This document shows positions 21,943 through 33,215 of a stretch of 64,000 bases of DNA, in pieces; positions within the stretch are counted from its first letter, which is position 1; every line of letters starts with the position of its first letter. The position numbers were made by a program, and so were the translations under genes. Below the pieces are notes generated by a model, which saw nothing but the letters and a program-made list of their open reading frames with translations, searched no databases and was not told the DNA's origin. Origin of the DNA: Cylindrodendrum hubeiense (Eukaryota; Ascomycota; Sordariomycetes; Hypocreales; Nectriaceae); the NCBI GenBank assembly GCA_014621425.1, contig JAANBB010000149.1, positions 18,206 to 82,205 of the forward strand. Reading direction: 5' to 3'.

Positions 21943-24293
21943 ATGACGACCCCGTCGAATAATATCCTCGAGCCGCCAAGGTCTTCCTCGCCCGCCCCTG
22001 GCCAGCCCCGATCATATTCCACCTCAGTCCCTCGAGCGGATCTGACGGCGCGTCTTGCCTCTCCCGTGCCAGGACATTATCTCAGCACTCCTCCACCGCG
22101 CGGAGCCTCGCCCTCACCGAACGCCAGTGGGAAGTCCGAGGGTCTCGATGACTTCGCTCCCCTGCCTGGAAACAACACCAGCGCCCAGGGCCCTGGTGTG
22201 TCGGCTCTCGCTGCTGCTCTCTCCCACTCGCTTGGTCAGTCACCACCTCGCCATGGAACCCCTCCTGCGCGCCTAAGTACGCCCCCGGTCCGATCTCAGT
22301 CTCCTGCCCTTGGTGGACAACGAGGCTCGGGTCCCCCGACCAACTATGGCTCCTTTGACTCGAGGACGCGGCCTGCTCTCGGCACCAGCGCGCCCTTCGA
22401 AGACCCCGAGATCATCAAGCGCCATCTGGTCCAGCCAAGTGACGACAACACGGCATCCGAGGAGTCATCTCTGCTCGGCAACATCAAGGGCAAAAAGCCT
22501 GCTGAAGCCAGCGGCACGGGCCCGAATGAGGAAGAGTTCTCAAGTCTACAACTTCAGGGAGGAGACGTGCACCGAGGTATCTACAAATGGACAGAGCAGG
22601 CTGAAGCCAAGTCCAAGATGCAGCGCAGCAAGAGCTTTGACCTGGGCAGACCCGAGCCGGAGGCCGAAGTGTTGGATATTAACTCAATCAAGGTTCCTGG
22701 TGGCTTCCGCAGAAACCATATCCGCCGATCCGCCCGTAGCCCTAACGGCCAAGGAGACCGCCTCGAGGAGGGCGCCGAATCCCCCCAAGGCGGCCAACAG
22801 CAACTCTTCACGTCGAGTTTCCTCGAGTTCCTGTCGATATACGGACACTTTGCGGGTGAGGAGCTGGAGGAGGATGACGAGAACCTCGGCCCCAACGAGT
22901 ACTTCTCGTCCGGCGAGGACACCGACGACTACTCCGAGGACGAGCGAGAGCCAATGGAGGACAGTGCTCTGCTGACCCCATCGAGGCGGAGACGCAAGAG
23001 AAAGGTGCGTGGTGGCAGTGGAAACAACAGTCCCTTGAACGCGGCTCTCTTGCTCCTGAAGTCGTTCGTGGGTACTGGCGTTCTTTTCCTCCCCCGCGCA
23101 TATCTCAACGGTGGTATGCTGTTCAGTAACTTGGTTCTCCTTGGAGTCGCTGCTCTCAGCTACTACTGCTTTGTTCTGCTTGTGACGACTCAGATCAGGG
23201 TCGGCGGTTCGTTCGGTGACTTGGGTGGCGCGCTCTACGGCCCATACATGCGCAACATCATTCTCGCCTCCATCGTTCTGAGTCAGATCGGATTCGTGGC
23301 TGCCTACATCGTCTTCACCTCGGAGAACCTGCAAGCCTTTATCCGGGCCGTGTCTAACTGCAAGACCAGCATCAGCATCCCCTGGCTTATCCTGATGCAG
23401 ATGGTCATCTTCCTGCCCTTCTCTCTGCTCAGAGACATTGAGAAGCTAGCATTCACGGCGCTGGTTGCAGATGCCTTTATCCTAATTGGCCTTGCATATC
23501 TCTTCTATTACGACGTGTTGACTCTTCATTTGGAGGGTCTGTCGGACATTATCATGTTCAACAAGAAGGATTGGACTCTGTTCATCGGAACTGCCATCTT
23601 CACTTTCGAGGGCATCGGCCTAATTATCCCCGTCCAGGAATCGATGAGACACCCGGAGAAGTTCCCCAAGGTCCTGCTTGTCGTCATGGTCATCATCACT
23701 GTCCTCTTTATCACCATGGGCGCCGTCTCGTACGCCGCCTACGGATCTCACACCGAGACTGTGGTGCTCCTCAACTTGCCGCAGGACAACAAGCTGGTCA
23801 ATGGCGTCCAGTTCCTTTACTCGTGTGCTATTCTTCTCTCGACGCCACTGCAGATCTTCCCCGCCATCCGTATCGCGGAGACGGAGCTTTTTACCCGCAG
23901 CGGCAAGTACAATCCTTACATTAAGTGGCAGAAGAACGCCTTCCGATTCTTCGTGGTTATGCTCTGTGCGGCCATTGCATGGGGTGGAGCGGAACACCTC
24001 GACAAGTTTGTTGCGCTTGTGGGCAACTTTGCCTGCATCCCCCTGGTCTTCATTTACCCTGTGAGTATTATATACGCTGAAGCAAAAATAATAGTTGTGC
24101 TAATGATATTTTATAGCCCATGCTACACTACAAGGCCGTTGCGCGCAGCAAATTCTGGAAATACTCGGACGTATTCCTCTGTCTATTTGGCTTCGCCGCC
24201 ATGGCATACACAACCAGTCTCACTGTCATGAGCTGGGCCAATGCCGAGCCAAAAATGCCCGGTTATTGTGACAAGAAGGGGATGGACTTTTGA
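21943..24293 (+). CDS. avt3: Vacuolar amino-acid transporter, AAAP family, Avt3-like
   Basis: Model join(21943..24060,24117..24293), 764 aa. The ATG at 21943 (MTTPSNNILEPPRSSSP) is the first in frame. Residues 1 to about 360 are a Ser/Pro-rich disordered cytosolic arm carrying a conserved block (GDVHRGIYKWTEQAEAK...RSKSFDLGRPE) and an acidic run (EELEEDDENLGPNEYFSS). The AAAP transporter domain starts at NSPLNAALLLLKSFVGTGVLFLPRAY and has about eleven hydrophobic helices, including TFEGIGLIIPVQESM. A 56-nt intron (GTGAGT to TTATAG) near the 3' end joins VFIYP to PMLHYKAVARSKFWK, and the protein ends CDKKGMDF. Yeast Avt3/Avt4 export neutral amino acids from the vacuole. The long N-terminal arm is a feature of this subgroup. 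The specific transport role here is by homology. Confidence 0.93.
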
Positions 24294-24873
24294 GGTATTG
24301 ACGTTCAAGATGGGTGTGAGCAGGGTGTGGACAGGGAGTGATTAGGAGTGATTGGGGGTGGATATGTGATGGGTGGCCGGGGGGAGTCTCGGGATCAGAA
24401 GAGACGGATTGTTTGGGATACCTTAGTCAAGATTGTCTGTCGCCGGCCAATCTTTTTCTGTTGCATAGCATGGTCATTTATAGAGTTAGCATCGGATTGT
24501 ATACCAGTCTGGGACCCGAGGCAGCACTGTACGTAGGTGTCTAGGATTAGGGAATAGCCTCTTTGCGCAACCACATGGCGAGCTCTTTACCAACGTCGCT
24601 GCGCTGATTCGGTGACGTCGTGTTGGTGGGGGCCGGCAGCTCGATGCCATGGATTATCTGCCGGTAAGTGGGGGGCAACGATGCAACGCATACGCCGCCG
24701 CTGGTGCCAACGCTCGGAGACCGAGACCGACGAATAAGCCCGTGGATGAATAACCCGTCGCCCATTATCCCGGGCCACACGTCGCGGCTCTTGAACTGCA
24801 ATTGAGCCACAGCGATGCGGATGCAGGTGGACGGCGCATCCTCTCCCTCTCTACCGCACCTCCGTCCTCCGCC
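24294..24873. other. Intergenic, 3' flank of Avt3-like gene and Aim32 promoter
   Basis: 580 nt between two plus-strand genes. Minus-strand open frames here are out-of-frame shadows without motifs. Nothing else recognised. Confidence 0.45.
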
Positions 24874-26052
24874 ATGCCTCCACGGCCAGCCCTGAGTCTG
24901 GGCCGCCAATGCGTCATCGCGGCCCGCGACTGCAGCACCAAGAACCGCTTCAGCATCGGCATGCCGACTGGCATCCGGATTCGGCACCGGCAGTTAGCCT
25001 TGTTCTCCTCCAGGGCACGGCGCCCGCCGCCGCCGCCGCCGTTCAATACCGTCGACACATGTCCGGAACCGACCTGCGGGTGCGCCGCCATGCCCGCCAT
25101 GCCCGAGGGCCTGCCGCTCGATCGCGACGGTCCCTTGAAGGGCGCTATTGCTGGGTACGCGGAGCAGGTGCTCGTCTGTACGGGCCACAACGACTGGCCG
25201 TCGCGGATCGAGGAAGAGAGCAGCGGAGATAACCTGGCCGCGGACTTGAAGGAGCTGTTTGGCCGGGGCGGTGACTACAGCGATGTGAGTTGTGCTGCGT
25301 ACACTCGTTTTCCTTGATGCATACTGACCATGGCATCATAGCCCTTCCACAACATCTCCGTCCTCAACGCATCCTTCCCCAGCTCCATTCCACCTCGCCC
25401 CGAGGTCCAATCCACATCCGCCTACCTCCTCCCGAGCTTCAAATACGTCCCTTTCCTCCCGCGCGTCTCCTTCGACAGCGTCCAGGCGCTGGCCAAGGGC
25501 TTCCTGTTGCCCACGAAGCTGCACGGCGCCCACGACGGCCTGTCGCCGGTCCACCGCGACCGCCTCACGCGCAAGGACGCCTACCAGGGCCTGCTGCTCG
25601 CCGTCCAGGACGTGCGCGACGTGCTGGTGCTGATCTGCGGCCACGGCGGCCGGGATGCGCGCTGCGGCATCATGGCGCCGGTGCTCAAGGACGAGTTTGA
25701 GGAGAAGCTGCGCGGCGAGGGATTCGATGTGCTGGACGGCCCTGTGCCGATTGAGCTCCGTGATGCACCGCGGATAGAGGGCGAGAGCGGTGAGGAGAGG
25801 ACAGCGGCGAGGGTGGGGATGATCAGTCACATTGGCGGGCACAAGTTTGCCGGGAACATCATCATCTACCTGCCTCCTGGGTTAAAGATGGGAGACAAGG
25901 AGCATCCTCTGGCAGGGCATGGCATCTGGTACGGCCGGGTTGAGCCGAAGCACGTCGAAGGCATCGTCAAGGAGACGGTCATCAAGGGCAATGTTGTAGC
26001 GGACATGTTTCGAGGAGGCATCGATGCTCAGAGGAAGATGTTGCGGATATGA
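24874..26052 (+). CDS. aim32: Aim32-like thioredoxin-fold Fe-S protein (sucrase/ferredoxin-like family)
   Basis: Model join(24874..25284,25342..26052), 373 aa. The ATG at 24874 gives a basic, Ser-rich presequence (RQCVIAARDCSTKNRFS ... ALFSSRARRP) suited to mitochondrial import. Next come a cysteine cluster CPEPTCGC (about 67-74), and VLVCTGHNDWPSRI with a long acidic linker to the second exon. In the C-terminal thioredoxin-like domain, VLVLICGHGGRDARCG and the family signature HIGGHKFAGNIIIYLPPG are both visible. The 57-nt intron (GTGAGT to CATAG) joins DYSD to PFHNISVLNASFP in phase. Yeast Aim32 is a mitochondrial [2Fe-2S] thioredoxin-like protein linked to redox quality control of import machinery; that role is homology-based. 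The next gene downstream, Cyc2-like, is also a mitochondrial redox protein on the same strand. Confidence 0.9.
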
Positions 26053-26511
26053 AGCCGGACGATAGATACCCAGGCGCAAGAACGATTATACGTATGTACG
26101 AGATAGATTCGGTGAGATGCCCTGTAAACTAGACCTAGAAGCACAAAATTCCACTTGATTTTGACAACACCTTCGATCGGCCTAATCAATCATCTCCTCC
26201 TTGTCTTGATGCCTTGTCCTCATTCAAAATAAGTAGGTGGACGTCTTGGGTGAATCGGGCTCACGTGACCCTATGGTCTGCGATTTCTGACATCGCGCGT
26301 CCCCAGACCTTCATTGATCTTGAGCAACAGCAAGAGAGTAACAAGATACTTCGGACGGACATATCGCCGGGTCAATTCATCTATTCAGGCATATTTTTTT
26401 CGATTTTAGTGCATTTCTTTCCTCTCAGGCTTGTCATGGGGGCTTCTTCATAGTTCGGAAACTTTGACAGGACTACCACACCTCATCTCAGCCGCCAGCT
26501 CAGACGTCATC
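26053..26511. other. Intergenic, Cyc2-like promoter
   Basis: 459 nt containing a T-rich tract at about 26394-26406 and a CACGTG-like GCTCACGTGAC at about 26259-26269 (E-box type core). No coding region is supported. Confidence 0.45.
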
Positions 26512-27882
26512 ATGGCATCCAGAATGAGGCTCTTCGCAGCTGGCTTGAGCTCACGGTCTTCTCAAAGAAGTTCGATTATATTCCATCAGACGAAACCTTT
26601 ACGATGGGCAAGCGTCTCTCGGGCCACATGCCGGGAAGTCTCAACACATCAAAAACTGTCTACCTCTGCCTCAACATCAACCACATCACCAACACGACGG
26701 CACTACTCTGAGCGGCCAAACTTCGACGCTCCAATACAGGCCCGAGTATTACCGCCCATAATCCTCCTCGGTCTCCTTCTTGTCAGTGGTACAGGGTACT
26801 ACTTCTTCGCCACTCCCACACGCCCAGACACACTCAATGAGCGCTTCTTCGCCCCTTACACCATCACCGCGCGCGAGGCCATCTCACCGACCTCATTCGT
26901 CATCACCATTGTGCCGCACACGCACAACCCATCTCACCCTTACCTGCTCCCCTCTGATTCTTCCGGGTCAGCTCCTGCCCGCTGGCGTCACCCCCTCTGG
27001 TCCGTCGAGTTCAAGCAGCCAGAGGTCCAGATCTCGCGCCATTACACGCCACTCCCGCCCCTCAACGGCGAGGATCCTGCCGATGGTACATTGCGCTTTT
27101 ACATTCGCACCGTCGGCGACGGCGAGATGTCACACTACCTCGCACGCCGCGGCGTTGGCCAGGACGTCCACCTGCGAGGCCCACACGTCGGGTTTGAGCT
27201 CACCGAGCGGCTTGGTGATAAGTCCCGTGTGGTCTTCCTCGCTGGCGGAACTGGTGTCGTTCCAGGGATGCAGGCCGCAAAGGCGGTACTGGAAGCGAAC
27301 CAGAACGCCAGAGTCGACTTGCTCTGGGCCGTGCGGAGTAGGGAGGAAGTGCAGCGCGCTGCGCCGCCACCGACATCCACTTGGAGGTTCTGGCAGGAGA
27401 AGAAGTCGCCGTCAGAGTTGGGGCTTGAGATACAGGAACCCAGTCCTGTTGCTCGACACCTCAGTGATATGAAGGCCACGTACGGTGACCGGCTGAGAAT
27501 ACAAGTCGTCGTCGACAAGGAGGGCACAAAGTTCCAGGACAAAGATATCAAAAACGCACTCATCGCTGCCCCAGGCACGCCATCATCTGCAGTTATTCCC
27601 TCCACACCCGGATGCAGGTTCCACGATCAAATGATGCATATTGGAGCGACTGAGTTTGCGGCCCTCGAAGCCCCCGGGTGCCTCTGCCCGTCCTCAGAGG
27701 ACAGTGTGCCGGGCAAGAACCTTCTCATCATTTCAGGCCCTGACGGTTTCATCGAGCACTACGCTGGTCAAAAGCTGTGGCTGACCGGACACCAGACGCA
27801 GGGTCCTGTGGGTGGAGTGATCGGCCGACTGCAGCGCCAGGAACCTCAACTGGCGCAAGACTGGCTGGTGCTCAAGATGTAG
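26512..27882 (+). CDS. cyc2: Cyc2-like mitochondrial FAD/NAD(P)H oxidoreductase (cytochrome c heme attachment factor)
   Basis: Single exon, 456 aa. The ATG at 26512 (MASRMRLFAAGLSSRSSQR) opens an Arg/Ser-rich mitochondrial presequence. A single membrane segment, PPIILLGLLLVSGTGYYFFA, lies near residues 81-100. The soluble part has the ferredoxin-reductase fold of cytochrome b5 reductases. The FAD-contacting RHYTPLPP occupies the RxYT position, VGQDVHLRGPHVGFEL follows, and VVFLAGGTGVVPGMQAAKA is the nucleotide-binding glycine motif. A C-terminal LLIISGPDGFIEHYAG block closes the NAD-binding lobe. Yeast Cyc2 is an inner-membrane flavoprotein that reduces heme for cytochrome c maturation. Fungal orthologues diverge strongly, so Cyc2 versus another b5-reductase-like protein is judged on the presequence plus membrane-anchor layout. 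Its 3' end converges on Neo1, 191 nt away. Confidence 0.84.
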   Translation: MASRMRLFAAGLSSRSSQRSSIIFHQTKPLRWASVSRATCREVSTHQKLSTSASTSTTSPTRRHYSERPNFDAPIQARVLPPIILLGLLLVSGTGYYFFATPTRPDTLNERFFAPYTITAREAISPTSFVITIVPHTHNPSHPYLLPSDSSGSAPARWRHPLWSVEFKQPEVQISRHYTPLPPLNGEDPADGTLRFYIRTVGDGEMSHYLARRGVGQDVHLRGPHVGFELTERLGDKSRVVFLAGGTGVVPGMQAAKAVLEANQNARVDLLWAVRSREEVQRAAPPPTSTWRFWQEKKSPSELGLEIQEPSPVARHLSDMKATYGDRLRIQVVVDKEGTKFQDKDIKNALIAAPGTPSSAVIPSTPGCRFHDQMMHIGATEFAALEAPGCLCPSSEDSVPGKNLLIISGPDGFIEHYAGQKLWLTGHQTQGPVGGVIGRLQRQEPQLAQDWLVLKM

Positions 27883-28073
27883 ACGCTCCCAGGCCAGGAG
27901 TTTTCTCATATATACACTTTGTAAAACGCATGTGGCATAGAAGCGATATTCATCAAGGAACAGAAAGAAATGTATAATTTTACTGGTAGCACTGGGATCC
28001 TATACACCGAACAATGCACATACGCAGTCCAACGCCCATAAACAAAGCAACTCCTATCATCACGAAAGCGTTT

Positions 28074-31000
28074 TCATGTGCTCTGGACCTTCCTGTACGA
28101 AGGAGGCTTCATCGTTCTCCTAATCAGCTTCCCAGCGTATGGCGGAACCAATGAGATGGCTCCTATGGCTAGGACGCGCCAGACGAAACCCCTGGGCATA
28201 ATTGTCAGTTGATTGCAAGAAATAGCGGAGATTCGAGCCGGGGAAAAACTCACCAAGTGATCAGGAATGCAAGGTCGAAGTAGCCGCCGAGGAAGGGTAT
28301 AGAGCCGATAAAAAATACAAATGTTCCCACGATGCTGATAATCATAATGGGATGCCAGGTGGTAATCTCAATTGCTACCATGAGCAGCTCGTTGAGGACC
28401 AGAACCGTGTAGCTGACGGCGACCATCTTGGGGCTGTCGACATCGGTGAGGATTTGTGACAGGCCTTGAATCATGCCGCCTTGATAGATAGAAACAAGGA
28501 CCCAAACAAAGAATGTTCGATAGGAAAGAGATCGGCCTGTTGTGAGTTCCTTGTAGAGTTCCGGGTACAGATTGGCCAGGTTCTCATCTACATCTTTGTC
28601 GAGAACAAGCGATAGGACAGGGGCAGCGGTATAAACAGTGGCGTATCCAACAAGGAGCCAGTCCTGCGATGTACGTGTCAGTAGGGGCAAAATATAGTGA
28701 AGAGATATCAACGAACCTTGTACAAGCCCTCAGGCTCAAACTTGATAGCGATGCTGTACATAGTTTGGCAGACGGCAATGATGAGACCACGATGGATGAC
28801 AAACTGCGCGAGCTTAGCGCTGCGCTTGTAGCTGTTCCGACCGTGCCAAACAAGCAGCTTGACGAGATGGCAGAAATGCTCGATAGAGAAATCGGCGGCC
28901 AAACTGGCTTGACGACCCTCCTTGCCAACGATTCCGACACCAACATCGGCAGCCTGGATCATGGACACGTCGTTGCCTCCATCGCCAATGCAGCACACGC
29001 GCTTCTTGGTGTACTCGCGGATGAGTAGAGCGACCTCGGCCTTCTGGTTTGGGGAGCAACGACAGGCGACCACGGTAGGCAGTTGAACGGCGACGGAGAT
29101 GAACTCGAGACGGAAGTGCGTCAGGAACAGCGCGAGACTCTCGCCATCAATGAGGAGGCATGCATCCGTCTTGCTGCGGAGGAAGTCGAGGTGGTCCTGG
29201 GCGTTGTCCTTCTTCTTAAGCTTTTCGACAGTGTAGATGTACTGTCCTCGAGCTACGAGTTTGGAGCTGACGGCCACACATCGCGCTGTCTCGACCTTGT
29301 CGCCAGTCAACATCCAGATCTTGATGCCAGCGTTGCGGAGGAGCTCCAGTGATGGTTTGACATCCTTCTGCAACTTGTCCTCCACGCCGGTAACACCGAG
29401 AAGTTCTAGGTCGCTCTCAAGGTAGTGCGACACGACACGCTGCATTCCTGCTTCTCGTCCAGCGATTGCCATCGAGGCTTCCTGGTGCCGGGCAGAGAAT
29501 TCTTGATACTGCTGGTAGGAGAGCTTCTTGCGGCCAACGACCAGTGTCCGCAGGCCCTCGCGAGCCATGTTTGCAGTTTCCTCGTCAAGCCAGTCGTTAG
29601 CGGCAACAATGGCGCCCATGACGGTGTCAGCACCCTTCTGGAAGAACCAAATATCCCCGCTGGACAGGTCCGGGTTCTTAATGCTGATATCTTCGTGGAA
29701 GTGGACAACGATACCCATGCGCTTGCCTTCTGAGGTAAAGGGGAATACATCAAGAATCCTAACGCGGACAATAGGTCGTCCACTCTCAGCGTATTCCAAA
29801 ACCATACTCTTCCGGTCACGGTGGACGAGTCTCAGACCCACAGACTCTGTCCATCTGACAATGGCAATCTCATCAGGGGACGAGGCCTGGTACGAAGTGA
29901 CCTCCTTGCCATCTTCCGTGTCGACAGTCGGCGTCACATTGTGGCAGAGAGCAAGAGCAAGCACGACATCGCGGACTCGAGTCCCGATTTCTCTCCTCGT
30001 GCGTGTTGCGCCCACATTTGCAGTGTTTGAGTAGGTTGAAGACGGAGTGATGAGCATCTTCTGCGATGCCGCATCTGTCGTCGAGGGTTGGATATGAAAT
30101 CCTTGTCGGACATATGAGGTCACCTCATCCATGGCCTCATTGGCATAGGAGACGGTACCCACGTGGATTTTCTTCATTTCCATTTCATTCTGTGTCAAGG
30201 TGCCAGTTTTGTCGCTGAGAAGATATTCGATGCGTCCAAGATCCTCGGGGATTGTGCTTGTTCGAACAACGGCACCGGGCATCCCGGGGTCCCGTTGAAT
30301 GAACCACGAATATGCGCTCTTTCCCATATCGAGGTTGACACGCAAACTGATGGGAACGATGGTCGAGAAAAGGACCAAAAATCGCATAATCTTGACATAC
30401 CAGATATTTCCTTCCGTGTTCGAAAATCCTTCCAAAGCAACGAGAATCACCGAGATGGCCAGAGTCAGGGCGCAAAGAATCTTGGTCAATGAGTTGATCT
30501 CATACTCCAAAAGACCCGTTTTTGATCGTGACGGGGCTGTGGACAGAGCGGATCGCGTCTGAGGACCAGTGTACATGATGACAGCCAATGTGGTAGCTTG
30601 AGAGGCGATGACTGTGTTGGCCCAGGCAGTGTTGTCGATAGAGAGGGCAGCAGACTTGGAAGCATCGGGATTCTGTCGCAGCGACGATTGATGTGCCAGG
30701 GCGTCCTTTCGAGAATCCACCAGTTCGATGGTACCCAAGAACTCGTTGACTTTCCTGTCGGGCTTTCCACCCGTCACACGGAGGCGAACAAACTCCTCGG
30801 TCGGGATTTTCTGCGTAAGGGGAGATGCAAGTCTGAGCTTCCAATCTGTCTCACCATCCAGCTGGTCGGTTCTGATGAAAGTCTCTCCACCAGGCTCGTC
30901 ATCATCTTCATTTTCCGGCACCTCTGCTGCAGGCTGTTTTCCCTTGACTGCAGGATCCTCGTTATCTCCAAACGCCAGTAGCGCCTCCTCTTCAACAGGC

Positions 31001-32115
31001 TCCGGCTCGGTAGCTGGCGCAGGTTTGGTGGTTTCTGAAGAGTAGCACTTCAAAATGACAACGTCAGCTGGCACGCGCTGGCCTTTGCTGAGCTTAAGAA
31101 CGTCGCCAACTTTTAAGTCCTTGGACTTGCGGCTGACCTCCTGGACAACGGAAGACGGCTGTACATCTTCGGTATCGTTTTCTTCCACGATATCTGAGAG
31201 GCTCTCTCGCACACCCTTCGATTTCTTTGACCCTCTTCGAATCGCCTCCGATTTAAGAGACTTTCGTTGCCGCAAGTTGCTGTAGTTCGGGTCAGGATCG
31301 CGGAACACGAGGATATTGTACTCCTCCGAGTTCGCTTCCATGTCCCTGCGTCTTCGGGCGATATCATCAAACGCCTCCTTTCCCATGGTAATGCACAGCA
31401 CAAATGCCAGCGGGGCAATGTAGGTCAATAGATAACCGATTCGAAGTGCAGGTATCGCCTGCGAGAGAGCCACGAGGAGGAAATACATGTTGAAGAAGAA
31501 AGAGAACTCGTTGTAGAGGGTGATCGGGAGGAAGGATAGGGCTGTATATTTGGCGTTGGAGATGATATTGTTCGGGAATCGAACGGGTTGGCCGGAGCCC
31601 ACGGCCACATGTCGGGACGCAGACGGGTCGTCTTCCTCCTGGTCGTCTGCGTCGTTTTGGTTTGGCTTTTTGGACCGGGACATGAAGCTGGGGAGTCCAA
31701 AGCGAGACGGCCTACGTTCAGCGCCAAAGGATTCCCGGTTCTGCGCTCCATGGTCTCCCAGCAGCGGCCGGTCGTCCTCGCTGTAGCCACTACCCTCAGA
31801 CCAGCGCTGGCCGGAGCCGTCGGCTTCGCCGCCTAAGAGCGACTGCGAGTGCTCGTCGTTTCCATCACGATTTTGGCCCAGGTCTCCATAGCCCCGGCCT
31901 CGTTTGTTTGCGCGTCGCAACCCACCCATGCGCAGGTTCCGCAGCGCTATCCGCGGCGTCTGTTGCTCGGCTGCAGGGCGGTCCTGCCGGGAGCCGCGGG
32001 CTGGCTCGGTCGAGATGGGATCGAGCTCTTGGATGTCGAGGTCGAGGTCGGAGTCAGAGTCATGCGTGGGCGAATCGGGCGGCTCGGCAGATCGGTAGGA
32101 CGGTGAGGGAGGCAT
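28074..32115 (-). CDS. neo1: P4-type ATPase, Neo1-like phospholipid flippase
   Basis: Model complement(join(28074..28191,28254..28663,28717..32115)), 1,308 aa. The ATG at 32115 (MPPSPSYRSAEPPDS) is the first in frame. A disordered N-terminus of about 200 residues precedes the P4 entry motif FPNNIISNAKYTALSFLPITLYNEF. DQLDGETDWK (about 417) is the P4-type actuator DGET. The phosphorylated Asp lies in SDKTGTLTQNEM (about 632), and GDGGNDVSMIQ (about 1046) is the hinge. YNEFSFFFNMYFLLVALSQ is typical of the Neo1/ATP9 subgroup, which acts without a Cdc50 subunit. Two introns (53 and 62 nt) near the 3' end restore EGLYKDWLLVGYA and FLITWGFVWRVLA. Yeast Neo1 flips phosphatidylethanolamine and phosphatidylserine in Golgi and endosomal membranes and is essential. 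It fits the trafficking theme of the window, with Sec16 nearby, but co-location does not prove coregulation. Confidence 0.94.
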
Positions 32116-33215
32116 CCCGCGTGGAGCTCCAGGCGATGGAGAGGCGTGGGAGAGGCGTGGGAGAAGGATGTGGAGGAGGTCACGAATCGGGGGCGGCGAG
32201 CGAGCAATGCTTCTCAGACATGCTGCGCCAGGCGACAAAAAGGGCGAGGTTGCTCGTTTCCTATGACTATCTCGCTGTAGTGGGTTCGACCGGGAATGGT
32301 GATTTCGGTTTCAAGGGCGATCGTGCGGAGTGGCGGTGGTCGTTCTCCCTAGTTTTGGCCTTGTCGCATAACCAAAATCGCAACGTAAAACAGGGTCCGC
32401 GCGTCTGGTGTCCGGCCGGCGAACTAGAACTAGAGGACAACGAGAGAGGGGCGAATACGGGTAGTTGGGCTCGAGGGAGGCGTTATCGTGGTGGTCGAGA
32501 AGTCGAGCTGGGGCGGGTGTTGGTGGAATAGAGGCTCAAAATGACAGGACAGATCATAGATGTATCATGTCGCAGCCTGTTCATATCCGCCAAGCTTACC
32601 CTACCTTAGGTACCGGTAGCTGTCAGGGGATCAATCAGTGACGCGGAGTCTGGCCGCAGTGGCATCCCGCAGACGCAGCAGGCTGACGAATACTTTACTG
32701 TACAAGATGGTTCCAGCGCTTGTGAGAGTCTGCCGCAGACGCTAACCTCCACGTGCGGTACCTGCAAGTACCCTCCCGGTACTGGGTGGTGTGGGGGTTT
32801 TCAGGGTAGCCTAGTGGCGATTGCGTACCTACCTAGGTAGGTACCTAGGATAGGTGCGTTACCCTAGACAATACCGTTAGATCTTGGATCTCGAATTCGA
32901 CTAATGTCCAGGCCGAACGTGTTTTCTTTATATGGTATTGGGATAAACGTGTTGCTAACTCGAGGAATAGCCCAATGCATTTTCGCGGATTCCTGGCTGT
33001 ATGTATTCTAATCACGTCTCTCGGCAAGCCAACTGTTCGCCGCCACGACGACGCAGCAATGTTTCACCTCCCTATTTAAAATGACAATGTGCAAGGATTG
33101 AAGTATAATGCGTCGACCCATTTCTAGTAACTCCGGATATCTACCCAAGCCAACCTTTTTACACACCCACTTTTATCCATACATACCGTAAATCATTGGA
33201 CGGTCCTCTTCCATC
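32116..33215. other. Intergenic: Neo1 promoter and 3' flank of the Zn2Cys6 gene
   Basis: 1.1 kb between two minus-strand genes. It includes GTACCT/CCTAGG-rich stretches at about 32590-32860 (see the palindrome entry). A plus-strand frame over the Neo1 5' end is an antisense shadow. Confidence 0.5.
32825..32844. repeat. Perfect 20-nt palindrome with CCTAGG core
   Basis: Positions 32825-32844 read identically on both strands, with core ACCTACCTAGGTAGGT. More GTACCTAGG and TACCTTAGGTACC copies lie nearby (32606-32620 and 32841-32849). It is 0.7 kb upstream of Neo1. It could be a binding site for a dimeric regulator or a repeat scar; this is inference. Confidence 0.65.

Noticed and set aside
22310..23334. 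Long open frames on both strands within the Avt3-like gene
   Set aside because: They are shadows of the AAAP transporter frame, whose helices and motifs are unambiguous.
24547..24987. Minus-strand frame of 146 codons overlapping the Aim32 presequence
   Set aside because: Antisense to a gene with clear domain motifs, and without recognisable content.
31908..32531. Plus-strand open frame of about 207 codons overlapping the Neo1 N-terminus
   Set aside because: It is antisense to the real, conserved Neo1 reading frame and is Arg/Gly-rich low-complexity sequence typical of the reverse frame of GC-rich DNA.
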